The translations under genes and the position numbers were made by a program. From assembly GCA_035222895.1 (NCBI GenBank), contig JAVYIG010009919.1:1-64000 (forward strand): a stretch of 64,000 nt of DNA, in the 5' to 3' direction. Of the stretch, positions 26,501 through 38,500 are shown piece after piece. The notes beneath the pieces were generated by a model. The model did no database searches. It had not been told where the DNA came from and worked only from the letters and a program-made list of their open reading frames with translations. Within the stretch, counting starts at the first letter, position 1; each line of letters opens with the position of its first letter. Source of the stretch: Strongylocentrotus droebachiensis (Eukaryota; Echinodermata; Echinoidea; Camarodonta; Strongylocentrotidae).

Positions 26501-29500
26501 GAATGGGAGCTCATGCCATTAAAGCAGCGCGTAGAAGGGATTTTATTAGAATAAGTAATGCTAAAAATAAAGCTAGTAAAGTAATGAAGAGCATTAGGGA
26601 ACTACGTAGGAGAACTAAGAAAACTAGGGAAGAAGCAGAAGAAGAGAGGGATGGGGGGTCATATTCGACGGGTGCCCACTAATGTTATAGAGACAAGATC
26701 ATTTTCAATATAACTACATTATACCGTGTGTCTCAAAAAAAACGTAACACTTTTGAAATGGTTGCCAAATTGAGCATATATAATTTTATGAAAAAATGTC
26801 TATATGTATGGAAAGCTAAAGGACCAACCTTTCATATGATATGAAAAAATTAAAAAAAAATCATGCTTCGATGGACAGTGTTCACTTAAGTTAGAGGTAT
26901 GAAAATGGGCCTGCGCAGGATTTTTCCTTCCAATTTTGGACAGGTAAATTACTTGTAACTTACAAAATAAGGTCGATATGAGATATTCATGATCGATGGA
27001 TCAAAAGGATATTTTGAATCAAAAGGATATTTTGAATACCTCGAATTCTGGTATTTTCAATGCATAATGAATGATGTACTTAGCTATTACATGTTTGGGT
27101 CATTCATAAAACCTGAATAAAATGTGATTGATGATCCACCAAACTTACGGAAGAAAACTGATAAAGAAAAGGCAAGGGGTAGGTGATGGGATGGGAAAAG
27201 GTTGTGGGGGGGAGGAGAGTGGGTTGCATAATGTCAATTATGATTTTGAATACGGTATTTCAATTTAACATTTTCCCATTCTTCCTTCATCCTGTTCACA
27301 TCTACCAGATCAATGATACAATAAGATGGGAGTGGAAGTTGGTGTGTGTGTGTGTGTGTGTGTGTGGCAGGGGTGGTGTTTGGGGATTGATAAATGACAG
27401 AGAGAAAGGACTGGTATTCAAAACATCCTTTTAACTCTTAATCCATCGATCATGAATATCTCATATCAAACTTATTTTGTATGCTAAAAGTAACTTACCT
27501 GTCCAAAATTGGAAGGAAAAATCCTGCGCAGGCCCATTTTCATACCTCTAACTTAAGTGAACACTGTTCATCGAAGCATGATTTTTTTTTCAATTTTTTC
27601 ATATCATATGAAAGGTTGGTCCTTTAGCTTTCCATACATATCAACATTTTTTCATAAAATTATATATGCTCAATTTGGCAACCATTTCAAAAGTGTTACG
27701 TTTTTTTTGAGACACACGGTATTTTGCGTCAATTGACCCATTTTGAAATTGGTCTTGGCTCTATAGCATTATGCATGTATATATTTGAATATTTGATCAT
27801 GTTTGTAAATATCTACTAACATTAATTTTAATTTTCCTGCTGTATGTACCAGTACTCGTTATAGTTTTATCCAATTTTCACGATGTAAATATAGATTTCT
27901 TTTTTATGAATTTAGATTTCTTTTCTTGTTCTGTTTCCTTTAGTTCTTTAGTCTAGTTTCTAGCTATAGGTTACTATTGGATACCAGCACCGCACTGCCA
28001 CATCATAAAACTCCCTGACAGCAACTCTATTCGGGAAGCTGGACTACATTAACCCTTTGAGAGCGAGCCCACGCATGGCGATTGTTTCCCCTGTGACGGA
28101 GCTATTTCGGTTACATCGCCACTAATGGAAAATTTGGCGGTGCTTTCTACTTTCATTGCGCCTCATTGTCATTTTCGTGATTTTAGTAAATGAAAGATCA
28201 GACTTTTTTCTTTTCTAAAAATATAAGTTTTGTTCCTCAATACAAAAAATAAGGTCTGTTATTTTTGAGGGAAATTGCCGTCTTATTTTGCTGAAGCTTC
28301 ACGTCTTTTATTTCAATACACTCACGATACAAATTGCGTGAGCACCGCCGCACGCGCAGATCGGTCGATACCTCCATTCATTCCCCCATTGTCAATGATT
28401 GTCGTCTGCTAAAGCTTGGCCCATTATCAACCAAGCCATAAATAATAGGCCTAACCCTCCGTTTTACATGGGTTTTCGACACATTTTGTAACTATATTCT
28501 GACCAACATTATGCCATGATATACGGTACACTAAATGCCCTTTCTTTTAAATGTGCAAATCAAATATAGGACTATTTGGTAAATGAATTTTGAGATATCT
28601 CAAACATTGTAAAAATAAAATTATTAATAAAATTATCTGTATATATCGGAAAAGAACAAGTGACGCATCTTTTGTGAAGTCTTGGTAACATGTGTATGTA
28701 TCTAAAATGCAAGGCCCTTTATTTTCTTTATTCTTTCAAAAGTAAGATTTTCAGTTGCATGGTATGATTGTATTAATGATTTTGTGAGAATGCAATGATG
28801 GATTGAATTCAAACTTAGTGTTCTGCTTGTGGGATGTATGTACTGATGTTTGTATTCCTCCATTTTTAAAAACAAGTAACCATATTCTCACAATTAGCTT
28901 ATTAATATAAATTTGGCTAATCCGAAATTTGATAGGACAATAAAAATCATTAACAAATAATGAGAGATGTTTGCTAACAAAATAACGAAAACAATCCATC
29001 AACATAACACGTATCGGCTATGACGTCATTTTTTAAGACTGTCATTCGGTTGAGTTAGTATGGGCGGCCGTTCGTGCCAAAGCACGTGTCGCAACATGTT
29101 CATCACGCACCAAATCCTATTGGTTTTGAACGCAGTGCTTGCGAGCCCTTTCTAGATCCCTTCCTCTACTCCAATTCCCTTCAAAATTTGTAGGCGTAGT
29201 CTCTAGCATTCCTTCAAGGTCACTGAATTCTTTGTTCTCCGGAAACCCTCATGCGTGACCGTCCAGGCACCATTTTTTCTGTTTTGGGCCGTTTTGGTGA
29301 CCTTTCTTTCGCCCTAACTATCTCCACTATCACAAAAGCTACAGATTTCTTACATATTGCTCTGGATAGTCCGAGAGTAGCTCCTTCGTTTGACACATAG
29401 AAACATGGCGTCATTGCACGCACATCGTTGTGACACGATTCCATTTCTAGTTTCTTGTTCAAATCATGAAGCAAATATTATAATTATTTAAACAAAAAAA

Positions 29501-32500
29501 GAATCCCAGAAAAAAAATCATGAATTGCTATGACAATATTCATTTCCATTTTCACTATTTCGGAGGTAGTTTTCAGCCGCATGTACAAAGTTAATAGGAA
29601 GCGCACGCGCGCCGTGCATTTGCCCGCTGATCTAAAGCACTAGCGGGCGGAGCAGGTATCCCACGCCGGAGCTCCCCGTGCCAAAAACTACCTCTGCAGT
29701 GATCAGAGATTGGAATCTGAATTAGACAGAGATATCGTGTGTGCGCTGCGATATCCGGCTGCATTGATTTAAAACATGCGACGAGATACTTTTGAGCTTG
29801 TGACTCAAACAAAATCGGGCTCCTAATCTGAAAAATACTTGAAATAAAGCTCATTTTATGGTACCGATATTCCTTACAGACACGCGTAAGATACTCAATT
29901 TTTTAGATTCGGGTAGCGAGACCGCCGATTACATCGCTAAAATGTGATATTTAAGGATATATTTTCCATTGCAAATGTGGTTCTTCAGTGACTCTGGCAT
30001 ATGTTATGGTATGTGTGGGATATGTGATATGCTATTATGCAATGTATTTCAAAGGGATTTTATCATGCATCCAACGGACCGGCCGAAAACCCCCTCCTTT
30101 ACTCTACATATTATTGATATACTATATACATCTCCCTTATGTACATGAACTTCTCAGACCGAGGGTTAGAGTTAGGGATAAGAATAGGGATAAGGATAGG
30201 ATTAGGTTTAGGTTTAGGATTACCTACAAAAAAAGAAACTTAAGTCTTCAGATTTAGCTCCTGTTTAATGTTCAATCTTTTATGAAATAGAGAACCCCTG
30301 GAGGAAATGCTGCCTAAGCATCTGTTAGATCACTATTACATTGCTTGAAACGAATCTAAAAACAGAAAAAGACTAGATGAAACTTCGACTGCGCGCTGTC
30401 GAAAATGATGCCTCCGCCAAAGAGCGATTTCACAAACCAAAACAGATGCAATTTTCCAAATTCAAGTTTAATAGTAATCCATTAGGAGGTTCTCAGAATA
30501 TCGTTATTGCAAGCTATTTTTCATATACATGTATGACCCTTTAATCTTTGACCACATGACCCTAAAATTTAGAGAGTTCATTGGCTTTACAAGATACATA
30601 CATGTCTTGAGTTTGATGGTAATTTCGTCCATCGGTTCTAATGATTAATGCAATCACAAGCTATATTTGCATATATAATGAGCCCCATGACCTTTGACCT
30701 CATGACCCCCAAATATAATCAGTTCATTGGCTCAGCTAGTTACATACATGTCCTGTGTCTGATGGTAATCTGCCCATCGGTTCTAATGATGTGATCACCA
30801 GCTATTTATGCATACATAATGAGCACTTTGACCTTGTGACCCCAAAATCTAATCAATTCATCGGCTCTGCAAATACATACATGATCTAAGTTTGGCAGAA
30901 ATCCATCAATCGTTTTTTGAGATAACGCGATCAGGAACAAGAACGGGACGTACCGACGGACTGACCACTCGAAAACATAATGCCTCCGACTACTTCTAAA
31001 CGCAGGCATAATAAAGATAAATATAAATCGTACCTTGCTGTTTATTGCCAGGTTGCCAAATAGGGCTATGTCCCTTGAATCTGCCTTCTCGGAGTTGACT
31101 GTCAAATCCCATTCGCCCGGCGACACCATCGGCGACCTCCTCACTCTCGGGATCTTCCGCGATGTCTTCCGATGCTGGTGGGATGTCGAGGTAGGGTTCG
31201 TCAAAGACTTCCACCTCCTGCAGTCTGATGAGCATGCGCAGGAGGACGCGGGCAAAATGAAGGTAAGCGCCAGTCTTGCCCACCTGGTTATTAAAACAGA
31301 GAGGCAAAAATTGGGGTGGTTCGTTCCACGAGGTTGGGGAATACAAAGTGGACAAAGTCTACTGATCGAACACCGTTTTGAGATCTTGAATTACACAGTA
31401 AAGATAAAATCATCTGTTGAAAATTGTTTTATCAGTGCAAACATACATGCTTGTCAGAATCGTGCTTGTTTCAGACATTAATGGAGTCTTTGAAGGTGAG
31501 CTGATAACTTTAGAAAAAAATTCTTTTAAAGAATGAAACAATACTAGAGACTAATGTACCTCACCATTAAAGTTGCTCAAGCGTGGGTACATGTGAGGGT
31601 AGCACACGGATGTATGCACGGGAGCGTAATACCCATTGGCTCAGTGTTGTGTAGTGATCGCCAAGTTGCCTACTTCACGAACGACTATGGGTACACATCA
31701 ACATTTTTAAGCCTTTGCTATTACAGTATTTCAGGCATGCCCTTGAATTCCCTACGAAGAAAAAAAAAGATTGGTTTGGTAAACCCGAGACCCTGCTTTG
31801 TCCATTGGCAACTCGTTCCACAAAGTCCATTAGCTTAAAATTCTTAATTAAGTTTAGGCAGGCAGCGTATCGAGTACAGGTGTCTATCACATAATGAGCA
31901 AAGAGGGGAGGGGGGGGGGGCTTAACTTACCTGAGGTGGGCCATAGAGGAGCAGCCTCCTTGGATGGTAGTTGGCGGAATCCTCGCTCCTCTCGTAGTCA
32001 TAGTGATAGGACTTGGGCTCTGTCCACTTGCGGTAGAAAGCACTCTTGGCCGGTCCGGTGTTCTTGGTCAGCACTGGCCTGAGAGCGCCAGACCATGAGG
32101 TGTCAAGACTCGAGGAGAGAGCTGCTGTGGCAGGGGACTGCTGTTTGGAAATAAAGAAAGAAAGAAAGGAGGAATGTTAATGACCCATTCATGTATTTAT
32201 ATCTAGCATTTAAAATACAGAAGAAAACGGGGCGTTGTGGCGTGCGCCTGTAATCCAGCTAACAATGGAAGTTACAAACTGATTCAGCCGAGGACGCAGG
32301 TTCGGAACTGAGTCGCGTCTTTTGGATGGTGACGTTAGAGGTCGGTCCCTAGACGTAAATAATTATATCTGATTGATACACTTCTGTAGAAACCCAATTA
32401 CACTCACACACACAAAGAAGGAAAAAAAAAGATTTTAGTCGAGATATTCGATCGTTCTGAGAAAACTGCTATCACAATTGGGTGTTATAAACACACAAAT

Positions 32501-35500
32501 AATACATATGAATTTCAAAAGACATGATGACAATATGAGACCTAATAATTTCAAAAGACATGATTACAATATGAGACCTAATAATTTCAAATAATAAATA
32601 ATGATCAATGCCTGAATTGACTATAAGCAGTACATTGCAATACGTTGCAAAGTGATAATACAGACTCGATAAGACTGCTGTAGACACAATCTGGCCTTCC
32701 TCCCACTCTCCCCCCAATTTCGTTGTTGTAGATCAGGCCTGCATGTTGTAGATCATCAAAAGTATAACCATGAAGAGATTGCCTACCACTGATTCTTTCT
32801 TGTGCAGTAGGTTGAATGCAGATCCCGACAGAATCATCATCGGCAGTCCGTCTTCACTTCCAGGGGTCTGTTTATCATCCTCTCCTTTGCCATCTCCTTC
32901 CTGCATCTCAACATCCTCCTTAGCAACCGTGGGGGAATCCCCAATCCCTGCCCCTCCCCCGGCAACGGCCTCCATCTCCACTGCATCGTGCTTTGGGTAG
33001 CCGTTGCTGGTTGGGTTGGTGGGGTGATCGTGGACCGAGGGGGCGGGAGATTGGGCCTTGGTGGGTGTGAGAGACGGGGGTGGGGAGCTGAGGTGCATTC
33101 CGGGGCTGGGGACGGGGCGGGTGGTAGAGGTCGAGAGTGGCGCCCCTTCCACCGATGGGGGTCGGGATGTCTCCATGACCGATGACTTGGGGGTGGAGCG
33201 AGCGCTGCTCATGTTATCTGCTAATAAACAATACAATGCAATAACGTAATAATAATGATTAAACATTGTGTATACGAATAAAGAATAGCCATAATTGCAT
33301 GTCGATCCCTATGCACTATACAGAACAGAATACGGAAGGAGTGGAAATGTTGCATTGTGTTTAAAATTGTGAGATCTTACAAAGTGCTAAATGGATATGC
33401 TTTCAAATTACTTCAAAACTTTTCATGTTTTTAAGGTATTCTGGCAAGTTATTCCTTAAAACGCTTGATGCATTTACATGATCGCCATAAGATTTTGTAA
33501 CAGTATGTGGGACATAAAATAAAGACTAATGATATACATGTAGCATGCATCATAAACCTATTAGATTTCCACTACACTAGAATATTCTCATTACCTGATT
33601 TAGTAGAAGCGTTATCACCTCCAGCCTGTGACGAGGCGACATCGATCTGCAGGGGGTGCGGAGACCCGCCCATCTCGTAATCCATCCTCTCCTCGAAGAC
33701 CCCATCCTCCTCCTCATCATCGCCATCGTCGTCGTCATCGTCGCTGTCCTCTGCCACGGTGACCACCGTGGGGATGGCCGAGTCGGGGCAGTGGGTGCAG
33801 CCCAGGCCGAGCTCCTGCTCCAGGCTGGTCAGGTCGTAGACGCCGTGGTTGACGAGTCGCAGGTCAACGACCTTTAGTGACCTGACAAAAGTTGAAAACC
33901 AATTACGGGTAAAATATGTGCATTCAAATCAATCAACAAACACTTCCATCCTCTCGCTCCACTGTTTTCTCTGGTATCGTATCTTCAGCACGTATTGTCC
34001 AATGAGTGTTAACAAAATGAATGGCAGTATATAAAGGCATTAAACTTTTCCTTCAAAATTTCAATCAAGTATAATTTCAATTTGTTTGTCATGATATATG
34101 CTCTAAATGCTCAATCTTTTGTACTCACTTTGGCATGGTTTCTCCAGCAAGGTGCTTCCCAGCCAGTACCACAATGCAGGGCAGTCGATTGAGATCTTCG
34201 TAGCTCTGTGGTCTCCAGTCAGAGTCTGTGTCTCTCCATCCCTGTTTGATCGAGTCACATACAAAAGAATAATTCCAATGAAACATGTATACAAAGACTG
34301 CTCAAGGGGCTCAAGAAAGAGGGTCTGGTGGTCTTTACATATAGGTTCCTTTAACAAGGTTTCAATAAGAAATATCATTACTTATCTTCTTGATATTATT
34401 TCGTCTTACATACCCGGTAGAAATCTCCGCTCCTCAACAAAGATTTCCTGACTGTCCCTACCACATCAACCCAAACATATGGTTCTCGTGCCTTTTCAAC
34501 GGGAGCGCCTGTGGTGTGGAACCAACTTCCTGACCAGCTTTGAGTTGTTGGGAGCACTGACCGCTTTGGAAGAGCCCTGAAAACTCATTTGTTTTTGAGG
34601 GTTTCCTAGAGCTGCTTTGTCCTTTTGCTGGTTAGGAGGTTGGTTTGACATAATGGCTGTCTGTTTGTTGAATTTGTAATATGAAATGTCAAATAGTTTG
34701 ACACAGGTGTAATTATAGGTGAATTGGTTAACTTTCTCATAAATATTTTTTGTCATTTGCTTAGCTACTTTGTAATTTATTATGTTGTTTATATATTCAA
34801 ATTTGTCATGATTGTAAAGCGCATAGAGAAATTTTCAATTCATTATGCGCTTAATAAATATTCTCTATTATTATTATTACAGGGGAAACCCAAAATTAAT
34901 AAACAAAGAAATAAATGAAAAAATAAAAAAAATTAAGATAAATAAATAATGTGCAAATATAAATGAAGAGAATTCAAGGGCGTTGTGGTGTACACCAGTA
35001 ATCCAGCTTATAATGGAAGTTACCGACTGATTCAGCCGAGGACGCAGGTTCTAAACTGATTCATGTCTTTCGGATGGTGACGTTAAAAGTCGGTCCCCAG
35101 ACGTAAATAAACATTTCTGATGATACATGCCTGTGAAAACTCAATTACACACACACACAGACCGGTCCATACCTGAAGTCTCTTGAGGAAGTAGTCATCC
35201 AGGAGGATCTCCTGGTCCTGGGCGCAGAGAACAATGTCCAGCCGGTACTGGTAGCCGATCTTATCCCTGACGGCCCTCAGCTTGTCATGGGCCAGGATGG
35301 CCAGCTGCGGCGACGGGATTCGCAGGAGCACCATGTGGCCGGCCCCAGCGGGGGCGGAGGTCTGCTGGAAGGGTGCCAGGGCCAGGTCTCGCAGGATCTT
35401 GTAGGTCAGGCTCGTGGTGTCGCTCTGGATCTGGGGGATGCCGGCCAGGGTCATCAGGGCAGCGGAGTACTGCCGGATGAGGAGGTAGGTCCGTACCACC

Positions 35501-38500
35501 ATGCTGTGCAGCCTGGGGTACCTGCAGGCACAGAGATGGGGATACAAAAACAATCAGACCTAAAGGTACCTTAAAGCGGGACTGCACTACTTGTAGCTAC
35601 TTGCGCCCTCTATATAGCCAACAATGCATAAGCGGTACCCGTTGATCCCTCATGATTCCCTTTTTCTTATTTTAAGTGAGAGCTGATTTGATGAGAAAAC
35701 CACCTGCCAGTGACCAAGCAGGGAGGTCCAATCCCTCCTGCCCAAACTAGTGCAGATAGGCTCTAAAGGATTGTTTTTCTTAATTTGCAAAATTATGTTT
35801 TTTTAAATCATTTCACAGTTTAATACTTTTATGATTCTTGGCAACTCAGAAATTACTGTCTGTAACCTGTCTGTCACCTACGTCAGTGAATTAGCTTGAT
35901 AGTTATTATTTAGGTAATTCAAGATAGATTGGAAAAAATAGAAGAAAAACTTGTGGACAATTTATTTCAAATTCTTATCATCACATTCTCATCTTACCTC
36001 TTTGTGAGTGAATCAGCCATTGTTTCATATCCCTCATCGCTCTGCAGCAAGGGCATCCTGTTACTCCACTTCAAAGTCTCCCGGAACTTCTCTATTCCGA
36101 AGTAGGTGAGCGGCGCGTCAGAATCCGTCTATGAGAAAAGTTGAAACGGTACGGTTAATGGGAGTGTATCATGGCAAATACTGGTTAACGCCATCTATGT
36201 TTTCTTTGGGACAAATGCACGTAAAGAAATGGACTTGATTAACTGGGTCAGCACGCGCTAGCCTTAGCGAAACAGACCAAAGTTCTCCTCACGCTTTGGT
36301 TTCGCGTATGTTGTACGCACCTAAATGCTGCGGTCGCGTTGTCCGTAGTCGTATTATACCCGATTGGCCCCGAGTAAACCCATGGGAAAGACACATAGTC
36401 TCGTCATGACACACTCCCTTTAACATAAACTTTTTTACAAACATTTGTACAAGAAGCTCTTTTACTCTTGCATGAGCATAGCGATGGCTCAGTTGTAGAG
36501 CAGTGGTATCGCAACCGTGAGGTCCCGGCAACAAGACAAAGGCTAATTGCTCGTGCCCTTTGGTACGGCATTGATCCTTATTACCAAGTCCTTTGAGAGG
36601 ACTTAAAGCCCTTGGTCCCCTAGTTGTTTACTTACAAGCATATACAGTGAAATCTGTATACAAAGACCGCTCAAGGGTACCATGAAATGTGGTCATTATA
36701 GGCAGGTGGTCTTTATCTACACGTTTCAATGAGAAACCAGATTCAAGGGAAATAAAAAACGTGGTCTCTTTATACAGGTGGTCGCTAAAGCAGGGGAGTG
36801 TCTCACAAAGACTAAGATCGACTTTAAGTTGGACTTAACTATGGCAGGTCATTCATGCCACACCAGTTGCTCTCACCATCATGATCTTTAGACAATATTT
36901 TTTCCTTCAATAATGAATTATCAAAAAACGTAAATTCTGTAGATTTGTGACCATGATTTGTAAGTCCCTTGAGAGACAAATGCCAGTAAATGGTGAGAGC
37001 AAACAGTGGCAAGATCGGCCTGCCATAATTAAGTCCAACTTAAAGTCGATCTTAGTCTTTGAGAAACACTCCCTAGGTCTGACTGTACATGCTTTCTTAG
37101 CAGTCGGGTAAACAGGGGTGATAGTGAGCACTGAAAAAAGGGGGGGTTTTCCCCACGACCACCGTCCCCTCGTGAAAAAAAAAAAAGGATCCTGAGACAA
37201 AATGGCATCTAAGAACATTCCACCCTTTTGAGTAAGAAAATTGGGAAAAAAAAAAAACCAGGGAAAAAAATTAAGATCGGGTAATTATCAGGCCTGGGTT
37301 AATCAATCATCATCGTCAAAGATCAAACAAATGCTAGGTGGCCATGTTACCTGGTCCGGCATGGTGGCTGCGTGCGGCACTGAGACGGGCATGGGGATCT
37401 CATTATGAGGAGCAATCCTAGATTTCTTGGTCTGTAGGCTGTACGGCTGGCTGCTGACGTGCAGGGTCAGGAGGTTGGGTGCGTCGAGGACGCCATGGCT
37501 GTTCACGTACCTATGAGCGAAGCCCCCGGCAGAGGCTTGTTGGCCGGTAGTTGCCACCCTGAAAAAGAAAAATACATTTTTTTATGTTCTTTATAGGTTT
37601 ATATGATGAGGCAGTAGAGTCAGGAAAACTTATTAAAGGTACTACATGTCCCATGTCCCATTTGCAGGCCAAAAAAATGAAAATGTTAAATTCCAACGGC
37701 ATTTGAAAGATAATACTAATTTAGAACTTCCCTAAATAATGTAGGGCTTGAAAATGTCTTCAAGTGGGAAAATATCGACTATTAGTTGTCAAATCGACTT
37801 AGGAGCTATAGAGCCAATATAAGTAATAGTCTTGATTTTCAGATCATTGTACCGAATGGTCGTATGTTTTATGCTGCGCAAAGATTCAATCACTTTAATT
37901 TTGGCCATTACAAGAAGTGGGTAATTGATGTAGACAAATACTCATGTACCCTTTACAGCTCATTTTATGTATGTTATTACCAAAGAAGAAACAAAAGGCA
38001 GTCACTCACTCAATAGTGTCAGACAGTGAAGTAAACAGGTTTCCTTGCATAATTTGAATATTAGGACACTGCTAACGTTTAAATTTCACAGATATAGACA
38101 TACATGACATATTCATAATTGCTGCAAAGTTCTACAGAATTTGAGGTTGGCTGCAAAAGGGACATAGTACCTTTAAAGGGATCCGGTAACTTTGTCTTAG
38201 ATCCTTTAAAAAAATCCTTGATTTAACTCATGCTGCAATGATAATTATAAACCTTTAGGTCAGTCAGGAACCCCATGACTTTTACAAGCCGATCGCCTGT
38301 CTGATTATCAAGATATTTATGATTGGAAATTAACTCACCTAACATCAAGATGGGCTTGGTCCTGGACCAGAACGAACAGAGTGTGAGGCATGGTCTTGAC
38401 CTTGTTGATAAACAGGTCAAACTTGGCCTGGTTCTCTGCGGCACTATCGCACTGCATCACGTACGGCTCGGCAGACTTCGCATCGTTGGTGGTCACCAGA

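Larger units (their letters stand above)
22951..31033 (-). other. GREB1 intron 22 (8.1 kb)
   Basis: Holds the Mutator-like transposase on the opposite strand (23583-26682), an inserted element (23953-24727), a TA-flanked foldback (26724-27719), an inverted relative of the inserted element (29440-30107), degenerate TTAGGG-like sequence (30160-30226) and DR1-bearing repeats (30440-30990). 28051 starts TTAACCCTTTGAGAGC, like a piggyBac end with no partner found. 28200-29400 shows nothing else. Confidence 0.8.
34242..35172 (-). other. GREB1 intron 17
   Basis: A worn ACAAAGACTGCTC-type MITE near 34276-34375, a LINE 3' fragment on the + strand (34411-34880) and a 7SL-like SINE (34978-35160). Confidence 0.8.
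36129..37350 (-). other. GREB1 intron 15
   Basis: MITE at 36155-36423; SINE at 36474-36640 continuing at 37087-37115, split by a MITE at 36643-37083, itself split by a palindromic MITE at 36792-37075. Confidence 0.8.
37559..38338 (-). other. GREB1 intron 14
   Basis: Fully repetitive: the 550-bp TTAA element (37631-38178) runs into the dispersed repeat 38172-38331. Confidence 0.8.

Noticed and set aside
23953-30107. Terminal inverted repeats of the Mutator-like transposon
   Set aside because: The first transposase exon (23583-23856) is outside the pair, and the left copy has its own two inverted ends, so it is a separate insertion.
31554-31838. 94-aa ORF in GREB1 intron 21
   Set aside because: No family resemblance or splice support; open by chance.
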